The notes beneath the pieces are model-generated. The model had not been told where the DNA came from, ran no database searches, and worked only from the letters and a program-made list of their open reading frames with translations. 64,000 nt of DNA from NCBI RefSeq assembly GCF_007556775.1, contig NZ_CP041742.1, forward strand, positions 124,001 to 188,000. Direction: 5' to 3'. Below are positions 17,303 through 29,638 of this stretch, piece after piece. Source of the stretch: Lysobacter lycopersici. GTDB taxonomy: Bacteria > Pseudomonadota > Gammaproteobacteria > Xanthomonadales > Xanthomonadaceae. The first letter of the stretch is position 1. Every line of letters begins with the position of its first letter. The translations under genes and the position numbers were made by a program.

Positions 17303-19954
17303 ATGCGTCGCCCCCTGATTGCCGCCATCGCCCTCGCGCTCGCCGCGGGTCCCGTCGCCGCGTTCGCACAGGAAGCCGCCGCGCCGCCGGTGGTGAACGC
17401 GACCACCCAATTGCCGCGTGGCGTGAGCCCGACGCACTACGCCATCGAAGTCACGCCGCATGCGGAACGGATGACGTTCGACGGCAAGGCGAAAATCGAC
17501 CTCGTCGTGGCCGAGGCCACCGACCGCATCGTGTTGCAGGCGATCGACATGACGTTCGCCAACAGCCGCCTCGCCGCCGCCGACGGCAGTTCGATGCCGG
17601 CGCAAGTCACCGTCGATGCCGACGCGCAGACCGCGACGTTCGCGTTCGACAAGCCGCTCGCGCCGGGCCGCTATACCTTGTCCACCGACTACAGCGGCGT
17701 GATCGGCACCCAGGCCAACGGCCTGTTCGCGCTGGATTACCCCACCGATGCCGGCAAGAAGCGCGCGCTGTTCACCCAGTTCGAGAATTCCGATGCGCGG
17801 CGCTTCATCCCTTCGTGGGACGAGCCGAACTTCAAGGCCACCTTCGACCTGACCGTGAACGCGCCGGCCGGCGACATGGTGGTCAGCAATATGCCCGCGG
17901 CGTCGACGAAGGACATCGGCAACGGCATGAAGCAGGTGGTATTCCGGACTTCGCCGAAGATGTCCACCTACCTGCTGTTCATGGCCATGGGCGATTTCGA
18001 CCGCAGCACGATCCGCGGCGAGAACGGCACGGAAATCGGCGTGATCGCGCAGAAGGGCAAGGTCGAGCAGGCCCGCTACGCGCTCGAAGCCAGTCGCGAC
18101 GTGCTGCGCGAATACAACGACTACTTCGGCGTGCCATACCCGTTGCCCAAGCTGGACAACATCGCCGCCCCGGGCCGCAGCCAGTTCTTCAGCGCGATGG
18201 AAAACTGGGGCGCGATCTTCACCTTCGAATATTCGCTGCTGCTCGACCCGGCCATCGCCAACGTTTCCGACCAGCAGCGCGCCTTCACCGTGGCCGCGCA
18301 CGAAATCGCGCACCAGTGGTTCGGCGACCTGGTGACGATGGCGTGGTGGGACGACCTGTGGCTGAACGAAGGCTTCGCCACCTGGATGGAAGGCCGCACC
18401 ACGCGCAAGCTGCATCCGGAATGGGACATCGACGGCGTCGACGCCGCCTACACCAGCCGTGGCGCGATGGGCCGCGATGCCTATGCCACCACGCATCCGG
18501 TGGTGCAGCACGTCGAGACCGTGGAGCAGGCCAGCCAGGCCTTCGACGGCATCACCTACGGCAAGGGCTCGGCGGTGATCGGAATGCTCGAGGATTACGT
18601 CGGCGCCGATGCCTGGCGCGATGGCGTGCGCAGCTACATCAAGCAGCATGCCTACGGCAATGCGGTGACCGACGACCTCTGGCGCGAGATCGACAAAGCG
18701 GCGCCGGGCAAGGATCTCATGCAGGTCGCGCACGATTTCACCCTGCAACCCGGCGTGCCCTTGATCAAGGCCAGCGCGAGTTGCGAGGCCGGCGCGACCA
18801 GGGTTGCGCTGGAACAATCCGAATACACCGTCGATCGCCCCGGCAAGGCGCCGCTGCGCTGGCATGTGCCGGTCAGCGTGCGCGGCGGCGACGGCAACGT
18901 GGCGCGCGTGCTGGTCGATGGCGAGGCCAGCGTGACGCTGCCCGGTTGCGGCGCGCCGGTGGTGGTGAACGCGGGACAGAAGGGCTATTACCGCACCCTG
19001 TACGCGCCGGCGCAGTTCAAGGCGCTGGGCGATGGTTTCGCGAAGCTGCCGGTGGTGGACCAGCTCGGGGTGATGATGGACGCCAGCGCACTGGCGCAGA
19101 CCGGGCAACAGCCGGAATCAGACCTGCTGGACCTGGCCGACAAGGTGCCGCTCGATGCCTCGCCCGACCTGTGGCAGATGGTCGCCGGCGTGCTCGGCGG
19201 CATCGACGACATGTACAAGGGCCAGCCGGAACGGCAGGCCGTGTTCCGCGAGTACGCGCTGTCGCGGCTGTCGCCGAAGTTCGAACAACTCGGCTGGGAA
19301 AGCCGCGAAGGCGATTCGTCCACCGTCAAGGACCTGCGCACGAGCCTGATCGGCACGCTCAGCGGCATGGGCGATGCCAAGGTGATCGCCGAGGCGCGCC
19401 GGCGCTTCGCCGCTTCGGCCAGCGATCCCGCGGCGATGCCGCCGGACTTGCGGCGCACGGTTCTGGGCATCGTCGCCTACAACGCCGATGCTGCGACCTG
19501 GGACAAGCTGCATGCGATGGCGCGCGGCGAACAGTCGTCGATGATCCGCGACCAGTATTACGGACTGCTCGCGCGCACGAAGGACAAGGCGTTGGCGCAG
19601 CGCGCGCTGGACATGGCGCTGACCGACGAACCCGGCGCCACCAACGCCGCGGGGATGATTTCCGCGGTGTCGTGGGAGCATCCGGACATGGCCTTCGATT
19701 TCGCCCTGGCCCATCGCGAACAGGTCGACACATTGGTCGACACCACTTCCCGCGCGCGCTACTACCCCGGGCTGGGCAGCGGTTCGACCGATCTCGCGAT
19801 GGTGGACAAGATCCGCGCGTTCGCCGACAAGTACATCGCCCCGACCTCGCGCCGTTCCGCCGAGACCGCGATCGCCTCCATCCAGACCCGGCTCAAGCTG
19901 CGCGCGCAGCAACTGCCGCAGGTCGATGCGTGGCTGAAGGAACACGGCGGCTGA
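17303..19954 (+). CDS. Exported M1-family aminopeptidase
   Basis: A gluzincin aminopeptidase of 883 residues. The ATG at 17303 has ACGGAG six bases upstream and starts a clear signal peptide (MRRPLIAAIALALAAGPVAAFAQ). The substrate-recognition motif SAMENWG is near residue 298, and the zinc site HEIAH near 333 is followed by the WLNEGFATWME glutamate 18 residues later, so all catalytic residues are present. The ERAP1-like C-terminal helical domain is complete. The cleavable signal without a lipobox suggests a periplasmic or secreted enzyme that trims peptides for nutrition, in keeping with a proteolytic lifestyle; an M28 peptidase lies downstream. Confidence 0.95.
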   Translation: MRRPLIAAIALALAAGPVAAFAQEAAAPPVVNATTQLPRGVSPTHYAIEVTPHAERMTFDGKAKIDLVVAEATDRIVLQAIDMTFANSRLAAADGSSMPAQVTVDADAQTATFAFDKPLAPGRYTLSTDYSGVIGTQANGLFALDYPTDAGKKRALFTQFENSDARRFIPSWDEPNFKATFDLTVNAPAGDMVVSNMPAASTKDIGNGMKQVVFRTSPKMSTYLLFMAMGDFDRSTIRGENGTEIGVIAQKGKVEQARYALEASRDVLREYNDYFGVPYPLPKLDNIAAPGRSQFFSAMENWGAIFTFEYSLLLDPAIANVSDQQRAFTVAAHEIAHQWFGDLVTMAWWDDLWLNEGFATWMEGRTTRKLHPEWDIDGVDAAYTSRGAMGRDAYATTHPVVQHVETVEQASQAFDGITYGKGSAVIGMLEDYVGADAWRDGVRSYIKQHAYGNAVTDDLWREIDKAAPGKDLMQVAHDFTLQPGVPLIKASASCEAGATRVALEQSEYTVDRPGKAPLRWHVPVSVRGGDGNVARVLVDGEASVTLPGCGAPVVVNAGQKGYYRTLYAPAQFKALGDGFAKLPVVDQLGVMMDASALAQTGQQPESDLLDLADKVPLDASPDLWQMVAGVLGGIDDMYKGQPERQAVFREYALSRLSPKFEQLGWESREGDSSTVKDLRTSLIGTLSGMGDAKVIAEARRRFAASASDPAAMPPDLRRTVLGIVAYNADAATWDKLHAMARGEQSSMIRDQYYGLLARTKDKALAQRALDMALTDEPGATNAAGMISAVSWEHPDMAFDFALAHREQVDTLVDTTSRARYYPGLGSGSTDLAMVDKIRAFADKYIAPTSRRSAETAIASIQTRLKLRAQQLPQVDAWLKEHGG

Positions 19955-19963
19955 GCCATTCGC

Positions 19964-19985
19964 GACGGGCCACGTGCGGCCCGTC
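19964..19985 (+). terminator. Hairpin after the M1 aminopeptidase gene
   Basis: A perfect 8-bp stem GACGGGCC / GGCCCGTC with a 6-base loop lies 9 bases after the stop codon. No T run follows. Confidence 0.5.
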
Positions 19986-20051
19986 GTCGCCTCATTGGCC
20001 GTTCGCGCGGGCGCAACGCGTGTGCATGGGAGAGACCGCAGGGAACGGCCC

Positions 20052-21524
20052 ATGCGCAATGCCATCCGCTTCGCTTTCGCCATGGTGCTCGCGGCGTCGC
20101 TGGCCGCGTGCGAGAACAGCAGTTTCGAACCGCCCGAGCGTAGCGGCCCGATCGGGCTGGTCGACACCGGCAGCGGCAAGCAGGCGTGGTTGACGACCAG
20201 CCAGGAGGAAGAGCGCTCGCGGCATGTCGGTGGTGGCAGCCGGCGGGTTGGAAAGTGGGTCACCGAGTACTACTACCACCTGCGCCTGCAGGCACATGAC
20301 CCCGATACCGCGCGGCGCCTGTGGCTGAAGGAGCTCAAGGTGCTGCGCGACAAGGAAGGAGGTCGCGGCGCGGGACTCCGCATCCTTGGACAGCAGGGCG
20401 GCATCGTCTGGGTCTGGGTGCACGACCAGGTATTGGCCTTGTCCGCACGCGATGGCGCCGTGGTGGCCGATCGCGCCAGGATCGTGCAGGCCAACCCCGG
20501 GATCGCCGATGCGCTGCCGAGCGAGTTGAAGTTCCATACCTTCGTGGGCGAACTGGTGATCACCCTGGCCGACGCCAGGCGCGTGCGCATCTCGCTACCC
20601 GATTTCCGGGCGATTCCGTACCAGGCGCCCGACGAAAAGCAGTTCAGCCAGGCAGTCAGCATGGGTACGACCTGGAACGGCGGATACCGGACCGAGGAGT
20701 TCGGCGTGCGCCATGGACGCTTCGATGGCGCGTGGATCGGCCTGCTCAGCGAGCGCGAGGCGCGCGACGGCGAGAACGACAAGTGGGGCGACAATTACGC
20801 GGATTCCGCCGATATCGACGACGAGGGCGAACTGGCCCGGCGCACGTTCTGGCGGGTGGCGGACACTGCCTGGAACGACGATTTCCTGGCGCACGGAGGA
20901 CGCAAGGGCGTGCAGGGCTATTGCGAGGACCGGATCTCGATCGTCGAGAACCAAGAGGATATGCAGCGCCTGATGCAGGCCAACGACATCGAGCAGTACG
21001 CCCGCAACCGAGGTGCAGACCAGGGCACGCGACGCCAACGCATGCGCGATTGCGTCGAGAATTTCGACGAGGAGCGTTTCAAGCGGATCGAGAAACTGGA
21101 TCGCATCGCCGGTGCCGGCGAATGGCTGCAGGGCCGCCTGTTGAAAGCGCAGGCGGTGCCCGGTTCGCCGCAGTGGGTCCAGCGCGGGATCGTGATGAAG
21201 CCGGCGGTGCGTCCGCCGCTGCGCCTGGAGGATCCGGATGGCGTCCTGGTGCTGCATCGCACCCGTATGGACGCGCAGGGGCGGCTGGCATTGTCGCGAC
21301 TGGACGCCAGCTTTTCGAAAACGCTGTGGACGGCGGTGTTGCGCTACACCGAGCTGAGCAATCGCTGGGAAAACGGTTCCCACCTATTGCTGTACGGCAA
21401 CTGGAACGCGGGCCAGCCCGGTTCCAGCGACATGCACGAGGCGCTGCTTTCGCTCGATCTGGACACGGGTCGCTGGAGCGGCTGGGACATCGGCGCGGAG
21501 GCGGCGATCGCGCCGCCGTCCTGA
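20052..21524 (+). CDS. Lipoprotein of unknown function
   Basis: A 490-residue protein starting with a lipoprotein signal (MRNAIRFAFAMVLAASLAAC; lipidated Cys at residue 20), so membrane-attached in the envelope. The rest is soluble and mixed alpha/beta, beginning with strand-rich repeats (GLRILGQQGGIVWVWVHDQV, LALSARDGAVVADR, HTFVGELVITLADARRVRI) reminiscent of PQQ-like or propeller blades, followed by a charged helical section with many D/E/R residues. It may belong to the group annotated PA2928-like in other genomes, but I cannot confirm this. No obvious operon partner. Confidence 0.72.
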   Translation: MRNAIRFAFAMVLAASLAACENSSFEPPERSGPIGLVDTGSGKQAWLTTSQEEERSRHVGGGSRRVGKWVTEYYYHLRLQAHDPDTARRLWLKELKVLRDKEGGRGAGLRILGQQGGIVWVWVHDQVLALSARDGAVVADRARIVQANPGIADALPSELKFHTFVGELVITLADARRVRISLPDFRAIPYQAPDEKQFSQAVSMGTTWNGGYRTEEFGVRHGRFDGAWIGLLSEREARDGENDKWGDNYADSADIDDEGELARRTFWRVADTAWNDDFLAHGGRKGVQGYCEDRISIVENQEDMQRLMQANDIEQYARNRGADQGTRRQRMRDCVENFDEERFKRIEKLDRIAGAGEWLQGRLLKAQAVPGSPQWVQRGIVMKPAVRPPLRLEDPDGVLVLHRTRMDAQGRLALSRLDASFSKTLWTAVLRYTELSNRWENGSHLLLYGNWNAGQPGSSDMHEALLSLDLDTGRWSGWDIGAEAAIAPPS

Positions 21525-21564
21525 TTCGCTTCGCGCGCGGTTCGCGCGCATCGACGCGAATCGC

Positions 21565-21570
21565 TAGGCT
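21565..21570 (+). promoter_or_regulatory. Candidate -10 box for the M28 peptidase gene
   Basis: TAGGCT lies 29 bases before the ATG at 21600; the TAGGxT form recurs at 40761. No firm -35. Confidence 0.25.
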
Positions 21571-21599
21571 TGCGTTTCCAGTCGCCGGAGGAAGTCGCC

Positions 21600-22988
21600 A
21601 TGCGTCGAATCGCAATCGCCGGGATCGCGTTGCTGGCGTCGCTGCCGGTGCTGGCCGCGGACGCACCGAAGCCGGTTCGCCATCCCGAACTCGATGCCAT
21701 CGCCGCCGCGGTCTCGCCGAAGTCGCTGCGCGAATTCGATGCGGCATTGGTCGGTTTCGGCACCCGCCAGACACTGTCCGACACGAAATCCGATACGCGC
21801 GGCATCGGTGCCGCACGGCGCTGGGTGAAGTCGCAGTTCGAAAGCTTCTCTACCGATTGCGGCGGCTGCCTCGAAGTGGTCACGCCTTCGCAGGTGTTCA
21901 CCGGCAAGCGCACGCCGCCGCAAGGCGTGGAAGTGATGGACGTGGTCGCGATCCAGCGCGGAACCAGCGATCCGGATCGCGTCGTGGTCATCACCGGCCA
22001 CCTCGATTCGCGCTGCACCGACGTGATGGATATCGAATGCGATGCGCCCGGCGCCAACGACGACGCTTCCGGCGTGTCCGCCTTGCTCGAGGCCGCGCGG
22101 GTGCTGAGCAGGCACAAGTTCGCCGCGACCATCGTGTATTCGGCCGATTCGGGCGAGGAGCAGGGCCTGTACGGCGGCAAGGTGATCGCGCAGTATGCGG
22201 TCGACCACGGCTGGAAGGTCGAGGCCAACCTCAACAACGACATCGTCGGCAGCCCGCTCGGTGGCGACGGCCAGCGCGATGCGAACTCGGTGCGGGTGTT
22301 CTCCGAAGGCACCAAGACCAACGAAACCGCGGAACAGGCCGACTACCGCCGCTACCATGGTGGCGAAGTCGATTCGCCTTCGCGCAACATCGCGCGTTTC
22401 ATGCAATCGTTGGCCGAACGTCACCTCGGCGATTTCCGCGTGCGCATGGTCTACCGCACCGACCGCTACGGCCGCGGCGGCGACCAGGTCGAGTTCCTGT
22501 CGCAGGGTTTTCCGGCGGTGCGGGTGACCGAATCGCACGAGGATTACACCCACCAGCACCAGGACCTGCGCACCGAAGGCGGCGTGCGCTACGGCGACAC
22601 CATCGATCATGTCGATTTCGACTACCTCGCCAATGTCACCCGGCTCGATGCGATCACGCTCGCCGCGCTGGCGAATGCGCCAGCGCCGCCCGACGGCATC
22701 GAGATCAAGGGCCAGCTCGACTACGACACCACGCTGTCGTGGCAGGCATCGCCTGGCGCGACCGCTTACCGCGCGTGGTGGCGGGATACCACCGCGGCGC
22801 AATGGCAATCATCGCGCGACGCAGGAAATGCCACGTCCATCGTGCTCAAGGGCGTGAACATCGACGACTGGTTCTTCGGCGTCTCCGCGGTGGGCGCGGA
22901 CGGTTGGGAAAGCCCGGTCGCGTTCCCGGGCTTCGCCGGCAGCTTCACCCGGTCGCCGCCGCCGGATGCAAATCCTCCGGCGAAATGA
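21600..22988 (+). CDS. Exported M28-family zinc peptidase with C-terminal Ig/FnIII-like domain
   Basis: A 462-residue cocatalytic zinc aminopeptidase-type enzyme. GGAGGAA lies six bases before the ATG at 21600, and the signal peptide ends near residue 20 (LPVLAA). Zinc ligands and the acid are visible in order: ITGHLDSR (His), GANDDASG (bridging Asp), DSGEEQGLYGG (catalytic and ligand Glu), NNDIVG (Asp) and SHEDYTHQHQ (His). The last 90 or so residues (DYDTTLSWQASPGATAYRAW) look like a fibronectin-III-type domain. It is likely a secreted or periplasmic aminopeptidase. Confidence 0.93.
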   Translation: MRRIAIAGIALLASLPVLAADAPKPVRHPELDAIAAAVSPKSLREFDAALVGFGTRQTLSDTKSDTRGIGAARRWVKSQFESFSTDCGGCLEVVTPSQVFTGKRTPPQGVEVMDVVAIQRGTSDPDRVVVITGHLDSRCTDVMDIECDAPGANDDASGVSALLEAARVLSRHKFAATIVYSADSGEEQGLYGGKVIAQYAVDHGWKVEANLNNDIVGSPLGGDGQRDANSVRVFSEGTKTNETAEQADYRRYHGGEVDSPSRNIARFMQSLAERHLGDFRVRMVYRTDRYGRGGDQVEFLSQGFPAVRVTESHEDYTHQHQDLRTEGGVRYGDTIDHVDFDYLANVTRLDAITLAALANAPAPPDGIEIKGQLDYDTTLSWQASPGATAYRAWWRDTTAAQWQSSRDAGNATSIVLKGVNIDDWFFGVSAVGADGWESPVAFPGFAGSFTRSPPPDANPPAK

Positions 22989-23042
22989 GCCTTCGAGCGG
23001 GCATTCACGCAATGCAGCCGGCATTCGTGCGATGAACAGCAC

Positions 23043-24260
23043 ATGGATCTCAAGAGCGGCTATCCCTGGTGGGCGGTGCGCAACGGGCTGTTGCATGCCT
23101 TCCCGCGGCTGGAGCGCGACTTGCGCTGCGACGTCGCGGTCGTCGGCGGCGGCATCACCGGTGCGCTGATCGCCAGTGAATTCGCGGGCCATGGGCACGA
23201 CGTCGTCGTGGTCGAGGAACGCGACGTCGGCTGGGGCAGCACCGCCGCCAGCACCGCGCTGCTGCAGTACGAGATCGACACCCATTTGACCGACCTGGCG
23301 GAACGCGTCGGCGAAGGCGATGCCTTGCTCGCCTATCGCGCCTGCGTGGCCTCGGTCGAGGCGCTGCAGGCCATGCTCGGGCGCATGCGCGACGTCGGCT
23401 TTCGCAAGTCGGACAGCCTGTATTTCGCCAGCCGGCGCCGCGACGTGCGCGATCTGCGCGAAGAGTTCGCGATGCGACGGCAGCACGGCTTCGACGTGCG
23501 CTGGCTCGCGCAGGCCGAGGTGCGCGAACGTTACGGCTTCGACGCGCCCGCGGCGATCCTCAACCGCCCGGCCGCCGGCGTGGATCCGTATCGCTTCGCG
23601 CTGCACCTGTTGCAGGCGCTGGAGAAATCCGGCGCGAACGTGTTCGACCGCAGCCGCGTCGCCGCGATCGAGCCGCGCTCGCGCGACGTGCTGCTGCGCA
23701 CCGAGGCCGGTCCGCTCATTGCCGCGAAACACGTGGTGCTGGCCGCCGGCTACGCGACGCAACAATGGCTGCCGGAAAAGGTGGCCAGGAACCGCAGCAG
23801 CTATGCGTTGATCGGCGATCCGCTGGATCCCGGGCCGCTGGATGCGTTCCGGCGGACGATGGCCTGGGACACCGCGCGGCCCTACCTCTACTTCCGCATC
23901 ACGCCGGACAACCGCCTGCTGGTCGGCGGCGAGGACGATGCGGTCGACATCCCGGCGCGGCGCGACCGGCGCGTTCCGAAGAAAGCTGCAAAGTTGCTGA
24001 AGCGCATGCACGCATTGTTCCCGGACGCCGGAATCGTGCCGGCATTCTCGTGGGCCGGCACCTTCGCCGAAACCGAGGACGGGTTGCCGTTCTTCGGGCC
24101 CCACCGTGCATTGGGCCCGCGCGTCCACTACGCCATGGCCTACGGCGGCAACGGCATCACCTACTCGATGCTCGGCGCGGGCCTGCTGCGCGCATTGGTC
24201 GAACGCACGAAGCATCCGCTGGCGAAGCTGTTTTCGTTCGCGCGCGTGGGCGCGGACTGA
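23043..24260 (+). CDS. FAD-dependent oxidoreductase, DAO family
   Basis: A 405-residue flavoprotein of the D-amino-acid-oxidase fold. The dinucleotide-binding motif VVGGGITGALIA is at about 33-44, followed by VVVVEERDVGWGSTAAS, typical of the glycine/sarcosine-oxidase-like group, and a C-terminal FAD-closing motif (YAMAYGGNGITYSMLG). No signal peptide, so cytoplasmic. It is convergent with gcvP, with a shared terminator between them; the link to glycine metabolism is suggestive only. The substrate is unknown. Confidence 0.88.
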   Translation: MDLKSGYPWWAVRNGLLHAFPRLERDLRCDVAVVGGGITGALIASEFAGHGHDVVVVEERDVGWGSTAASTALLQYEIDTHLTDLAERVGEGDALLAYRACVASVEALQAMLGRMRDVGFRKSDSLYFASRRRDVRDLREEFAMRRQHGFDVRWLAQAEVRERYGFDAPAAILNRPAAGVDPYRFALHLLQALEKSGANVFDRSRVAAIEPRSRDVLLRTEAGPLIAAKHVVLAAGYATQQWLPEKVARNRSSYALIGDPLDPGPLDAFRRTMAWDTARPYLYFRITPDNRLLVGGEDDAVDIPARRDRRVPKKAAKLLKRMHALFPDAGIVPAFSWAGTFAETEDGLPFFGPHRALGPRVHYAMAYGGNGITYSMLGAGLLRALVERTKHPLAKLFSFARVGAD

Positions 24261-24280
24261 ATCGACGTCGAAGCAAGCGA

Positions 24281-24306
24281 AAAGGCCCCGCGGTGCGGGG
24301 CCTTTC
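24281..24306. terminator. Bidirectional Rho-independent terminator
   Basis: AAAGGCCCCG pairs perfectly with CGGGGCCTTT around a 6-base centre, with A runs on the left and T-rich sequence on the right. It separates the convergent FAD oxidoreductase and gcvP genes and can serve both. Confidence 0.88.
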
Positions 24307-24326
24307 GTCGTTCCTGTCAATCCGGT

Positions 24327-27263
<2,937 letters not shown>

Positions 27264-27306
27264 GGCGGCATCCGGAAGCGCACGAGGCGCATGAAGGGGA
27301 TGCCCG

Positions 27307-27507
27307 CTCTGTCCTTCTGCCTGAGAGTTTGGAAACACGCGGCGGGGAGGGAGGGCCGCACGGTTTCTTGCCCCTTCGGCGCCGGCATCGCTTCATCCGA
27401 GGCGATGCCGATCTCTCCAGAGTGTGGTCACACGGCGGTCTTGGGCCTGAGCGATTCCGGGCGGTTGCGCCTTCGGCAGCGGCGCAGGCGCCGCTTCTCC
27501 CTCCGTG
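27307..27507 (-). ncRNA. Tandem glycine riboswitch upstream of gcvP
   Basis: Read on the reverse strand, two glycine aptamers follow each other. Aptamer 1 spans 27507-27431, closed by CACGG/CCGTG, and holds GGAGGGAGAAG, GCCGAAGGCGCAACC and CGCTCAGGCCCAAGACCG. Aptamer 2 spans 27422-27307, closed by CTCTG/CAGAG, and holds GGAGAGA, GGCGCCGAAGGGGCAAG and CTCTCAGGCAGAAGGACAGA. The linker is 8 bases. These match the known gcvT-type glycine riboswitch consensus. The expression platform must lie in the 43 bases before the gcvP ATG; such switches usually turn glycine-cleavage genes on when glycine is abundant. Confidence 0.95.
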
Positions 27508-27515
27508 CAGGCGGA

Positions 27516-27521
27516 ATTATA
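27516..27521 (-). promoter_or_regulatory. -10 box of the gcvP/riboswitch transcript
   Basis: A perfect TATAAT on the reverse strand places the transcription start near 27509, exactly at the 5' edge of the first aptamer. The -35 is weak and would fall in the 3' end of the neighbouring LprI-like gene. Confidence 0.7.
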
Positions 27522-27535
27522 GCCCGGGGCCGGGG

Positions 27536-28279
27536 TCAGTCCGGGCTGAATTCGTAGTTCGTGAGCAGGTCGTCGAGGTCGCGCAGATAGGTGCCCTCCA
27601 GCCGGGCGCCGCCGCAGCCACCCTGTTGCAGGACGGTGGCCGCCTTCTCGGTGAAGTGCACCGTCAGCGCGCAGCCGTCCGCCGGGGCCTGGCCGTCGGC
27701 GTCGGCGGCCTCGAGGATGAAGGTGTCCGGGCCGTCCCATTGGAAGGTGTCGCGCTGCAGCTGCGGCAGGCCGGTGCGCTGCGCTTCCGCCTCGTCCTGG
27801 GCGGTGGCGATGATCTTCGAGTTCCTGCGGTCGTACAGGCGCAGGCGGATGTCGGCGTTGCGGATGGCCTGCACCAGCAGGTTGCCGCCACCGTCGCTGC
27901 GCTGGTACACGCCGCTGTTGCGATAGCCGGAGCTTTCGATTTCGTCGGTGCGCAATTGGTATTCGCGGCGCAGGCAGGGCAGGTCGCCCTCCGCGCAGTT
28001 CGCTTCGATCTCGCTGTCGTTCTTGTCGATGCGGCGGATTTCGGACAACCAGTGGCGCTGGTCGTTGCGCACGTAGGCGCGGATCGCGCCGTTCCATTCG
28101 TCGAGTTCGCGCTTGTAGGCGGCGGCGATGCGTTCGTCGTATTCCGACAGCTTCGGGTCGGCGCAAACGGCCTTATCCACCCCGGTGCGCGCCTTGGCGC
28201 AATCGAAGCTGGCGGCCTGCGCGGTCGCGATTCCAGCCAGCGACAGCAAGGCGAACATCAGGGCGCGCAGGATGGCCAT
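27536..28279 (-). CDS. Exported LprI/DUF1311-like protein
   Basis: A 247-residue protein with a signal peptide (ALMFALLSLAGIATAQAA) followed by the LprI N-terminal pattern: SFDCAKARTGVDKAVCAD, then DERIAAAYKREL, a W residue and two further cysteines (ANCAEGDLPCLRREYQLR), expected to be disulfide-bonded. LprI-type domains are linked to lysozyme inhibition in mycobacteria, but most proteobacterial members are untested. The C-terminal half, with a GG-rich strand region, is unfamiliar. GAGGAAA precedes the ATG. Its 3' end reaches into the gcvP promoter region. Confidence 0.75.
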   Translation of the reverse strand: MAILRALMFALLSLAGIATAQAASFDCAKARTGVDKAVCADPKLSEYDERIAAAYKRELDEWNGAIRAYVRNDQRHWLSEIRRIDKNDSEIEANCAEGDLPCLRREYQLRTDEIESSGYRNSGVYQRSDGGGNLLVQAIRNADIRLRLYDRRNSKIIATAQDEAEAQRTGLPQLQRDTFQWDGPDTFILEAADADGQAPADGCALTVHFTEKAATVLQQGGCGGARLEGTYLRDLDDLLTNYEFSPD

Positions 28280-28337
28280 GGCGTGTTTCCTCGTGGAAGG
28301 CGATGCGGATGGAAACGTCGAATGTCGGCCATCGGGG

Positions 28338-29606
28338 TCAGGCCTTGCGCCGCATCCACAGATACACCGGCAATCCGGCCAGCAACAGCACCGCGCCCCA
28401 GGCCAGGGCTTCGGCGCCGGTGCCGATCAGTGCGTACACGCTGTATGCAAGTGCGAACAAGGCGATGAACCGTCCCTTGCGGTCGCCGCGCCACAGCCAT
28501 GCCGCGCTGTCCACCAGGTAGGGCAGGAGGATGGCCGCGGTGGACAGCAGGATCGAGAACGTGAACAAGGCCACCAGCGAACGACTGAAGTTCGCGGCGA
28601 TCAGCAGCGAGGCGAGCAGGCTGCTGGCGACCAGCCCGAACGCCGGCGTGCCGCCCTTGTCGAGCATGGTGAAGGGCTTCGGCATCAGGCCGTCGCGGGC
28701 GGCGGCGAACGGAATCTGCGCGGACAGCAGCACCCAGCCGTTCAAGGCGCCGAGGCAGGAAATCGCGGCGACGATCGCGATGCCGATGCCGGCCCAGGAA
28801 CCCCACAGCATGCTCGCCGCATCCGCCATCGGTGCGGTCGATGCCTTCAGCTGTGCAGCCGGCACGATGCCGATCACCGCGGTGACCGCGACCACGGTCA
28901 CCACGCCGGCGAGCAGCGTGCCGATGATCGTGGCGCGCGGAATGGTGCGCTCGGGCTGGTCGATGGCACCGGCGGGGACGGTGGCGACTTCCACGCCGCA
29001 CAACGCGAACAGTGCCAGCGCGACGCTCGCATTGACGGCGCTCGGCAAGGACTCGCCGCTCGGATTGAACGGAACGAAGCGGTCGGCGTCCACGAACCAC
29101 ACCGCGATGCAGGCGAACAGCAGCAATGGCACGAACTTCAACACGGTCAGCAGTAGCTGCATGCGGCCGGCCTCGCGCACGCCGACCAGGTTCACGCCGG
29201 CGCACAGCCACAGCCCGCCCAGCGCGAGCGCGGCCGCGCGCAGCGGCGTGGCCGTGGCCGCGGGGAACAACGCGCCCACGCTGCCGGCGAAGGCCACCGC
29301 GATCGCGGCGTTGCCGCACCAGATCGAGATCCAGTAGCTCCATGCGACGAAGAAGCCAGGTGCGTCGCCGAAGGCATTGCGTGCGAATACATACGGACCG
29401 CCGGTCTGCGGCCAGCGTTTCACCAGCAGCGAGAACGTCCATGCCAGCGCCAATGCGCCGGCCAGGGTGATGCCCCAGCCGAGCAGGCTGGCGCCGCCGT
29501 ATTGCGCCATCGACGCCGGCAAGAGGAACAAGCCGCTGCCGATCATGCTGCCGACCACGAGCGCGGTCGCCATCCACAGGCCGAGCGGTCTGCTTTCGGT
29601 GCTCAT
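28338..29606 (-). CDS. APC-family amino acid permease (AdiC/YjeH-like)
   Basis: A 422-residue membrane protein with about 12 hydrophobic segments. The helix-1 motif VVGSMIGSGLFLLPAS near residues 15-30 and the later GVEVATVPAGAIDQPERTIPRAT are signatures of the basic amino acid/polyamine antiporter (APA) branch of the APC superfamily. GGGGGA precedes the ATG at 29606. It lies 32 bases downstream of the Rieske oxygenase gene and is probably co-transcribed, so it may import the oxygenase's substrate or a precursor. Confidence 0.88.
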   Translation of the reverse strand: MSTESRPLGLWMATALVVGSMIGSGLFLLPASMAQYGGASLLGWGITLAGALALAWTFSLLVKRWPQTGGPYVFARNAFGDAPGFFVAWSYWISIWCGNAAIAVAFAGSVGALFPAATATPLRAAALALGGLWLCAGVNLVGVREAGRMQLLLTVLKFVPLLLFACIAVWFVDADRFVPFNPSGESLPSAVNASVALALFALCGVEVATVPAGAIDQPERTIPRATIIGTLLAGVVTVVAVTAVIGIVPAAQLKASTAPMADAASMLWGSWAGIGIAIVAAISCLGALNGWVLLSAQIPFAAARDGLMPKPFTMLDKGGTPAFGLVASSLLASLLIAANFSRSLVALFTFSILLSTAAILLPYLVDSAAWLWRGDRKGRFIALFALAYSVYALIGTGAEALAWGAVLLLAGLPVYLWMRRKA

Positions 29607-29638
29607 GCGATTTCCCCCTGGCCCCGGTTTGATGAACG

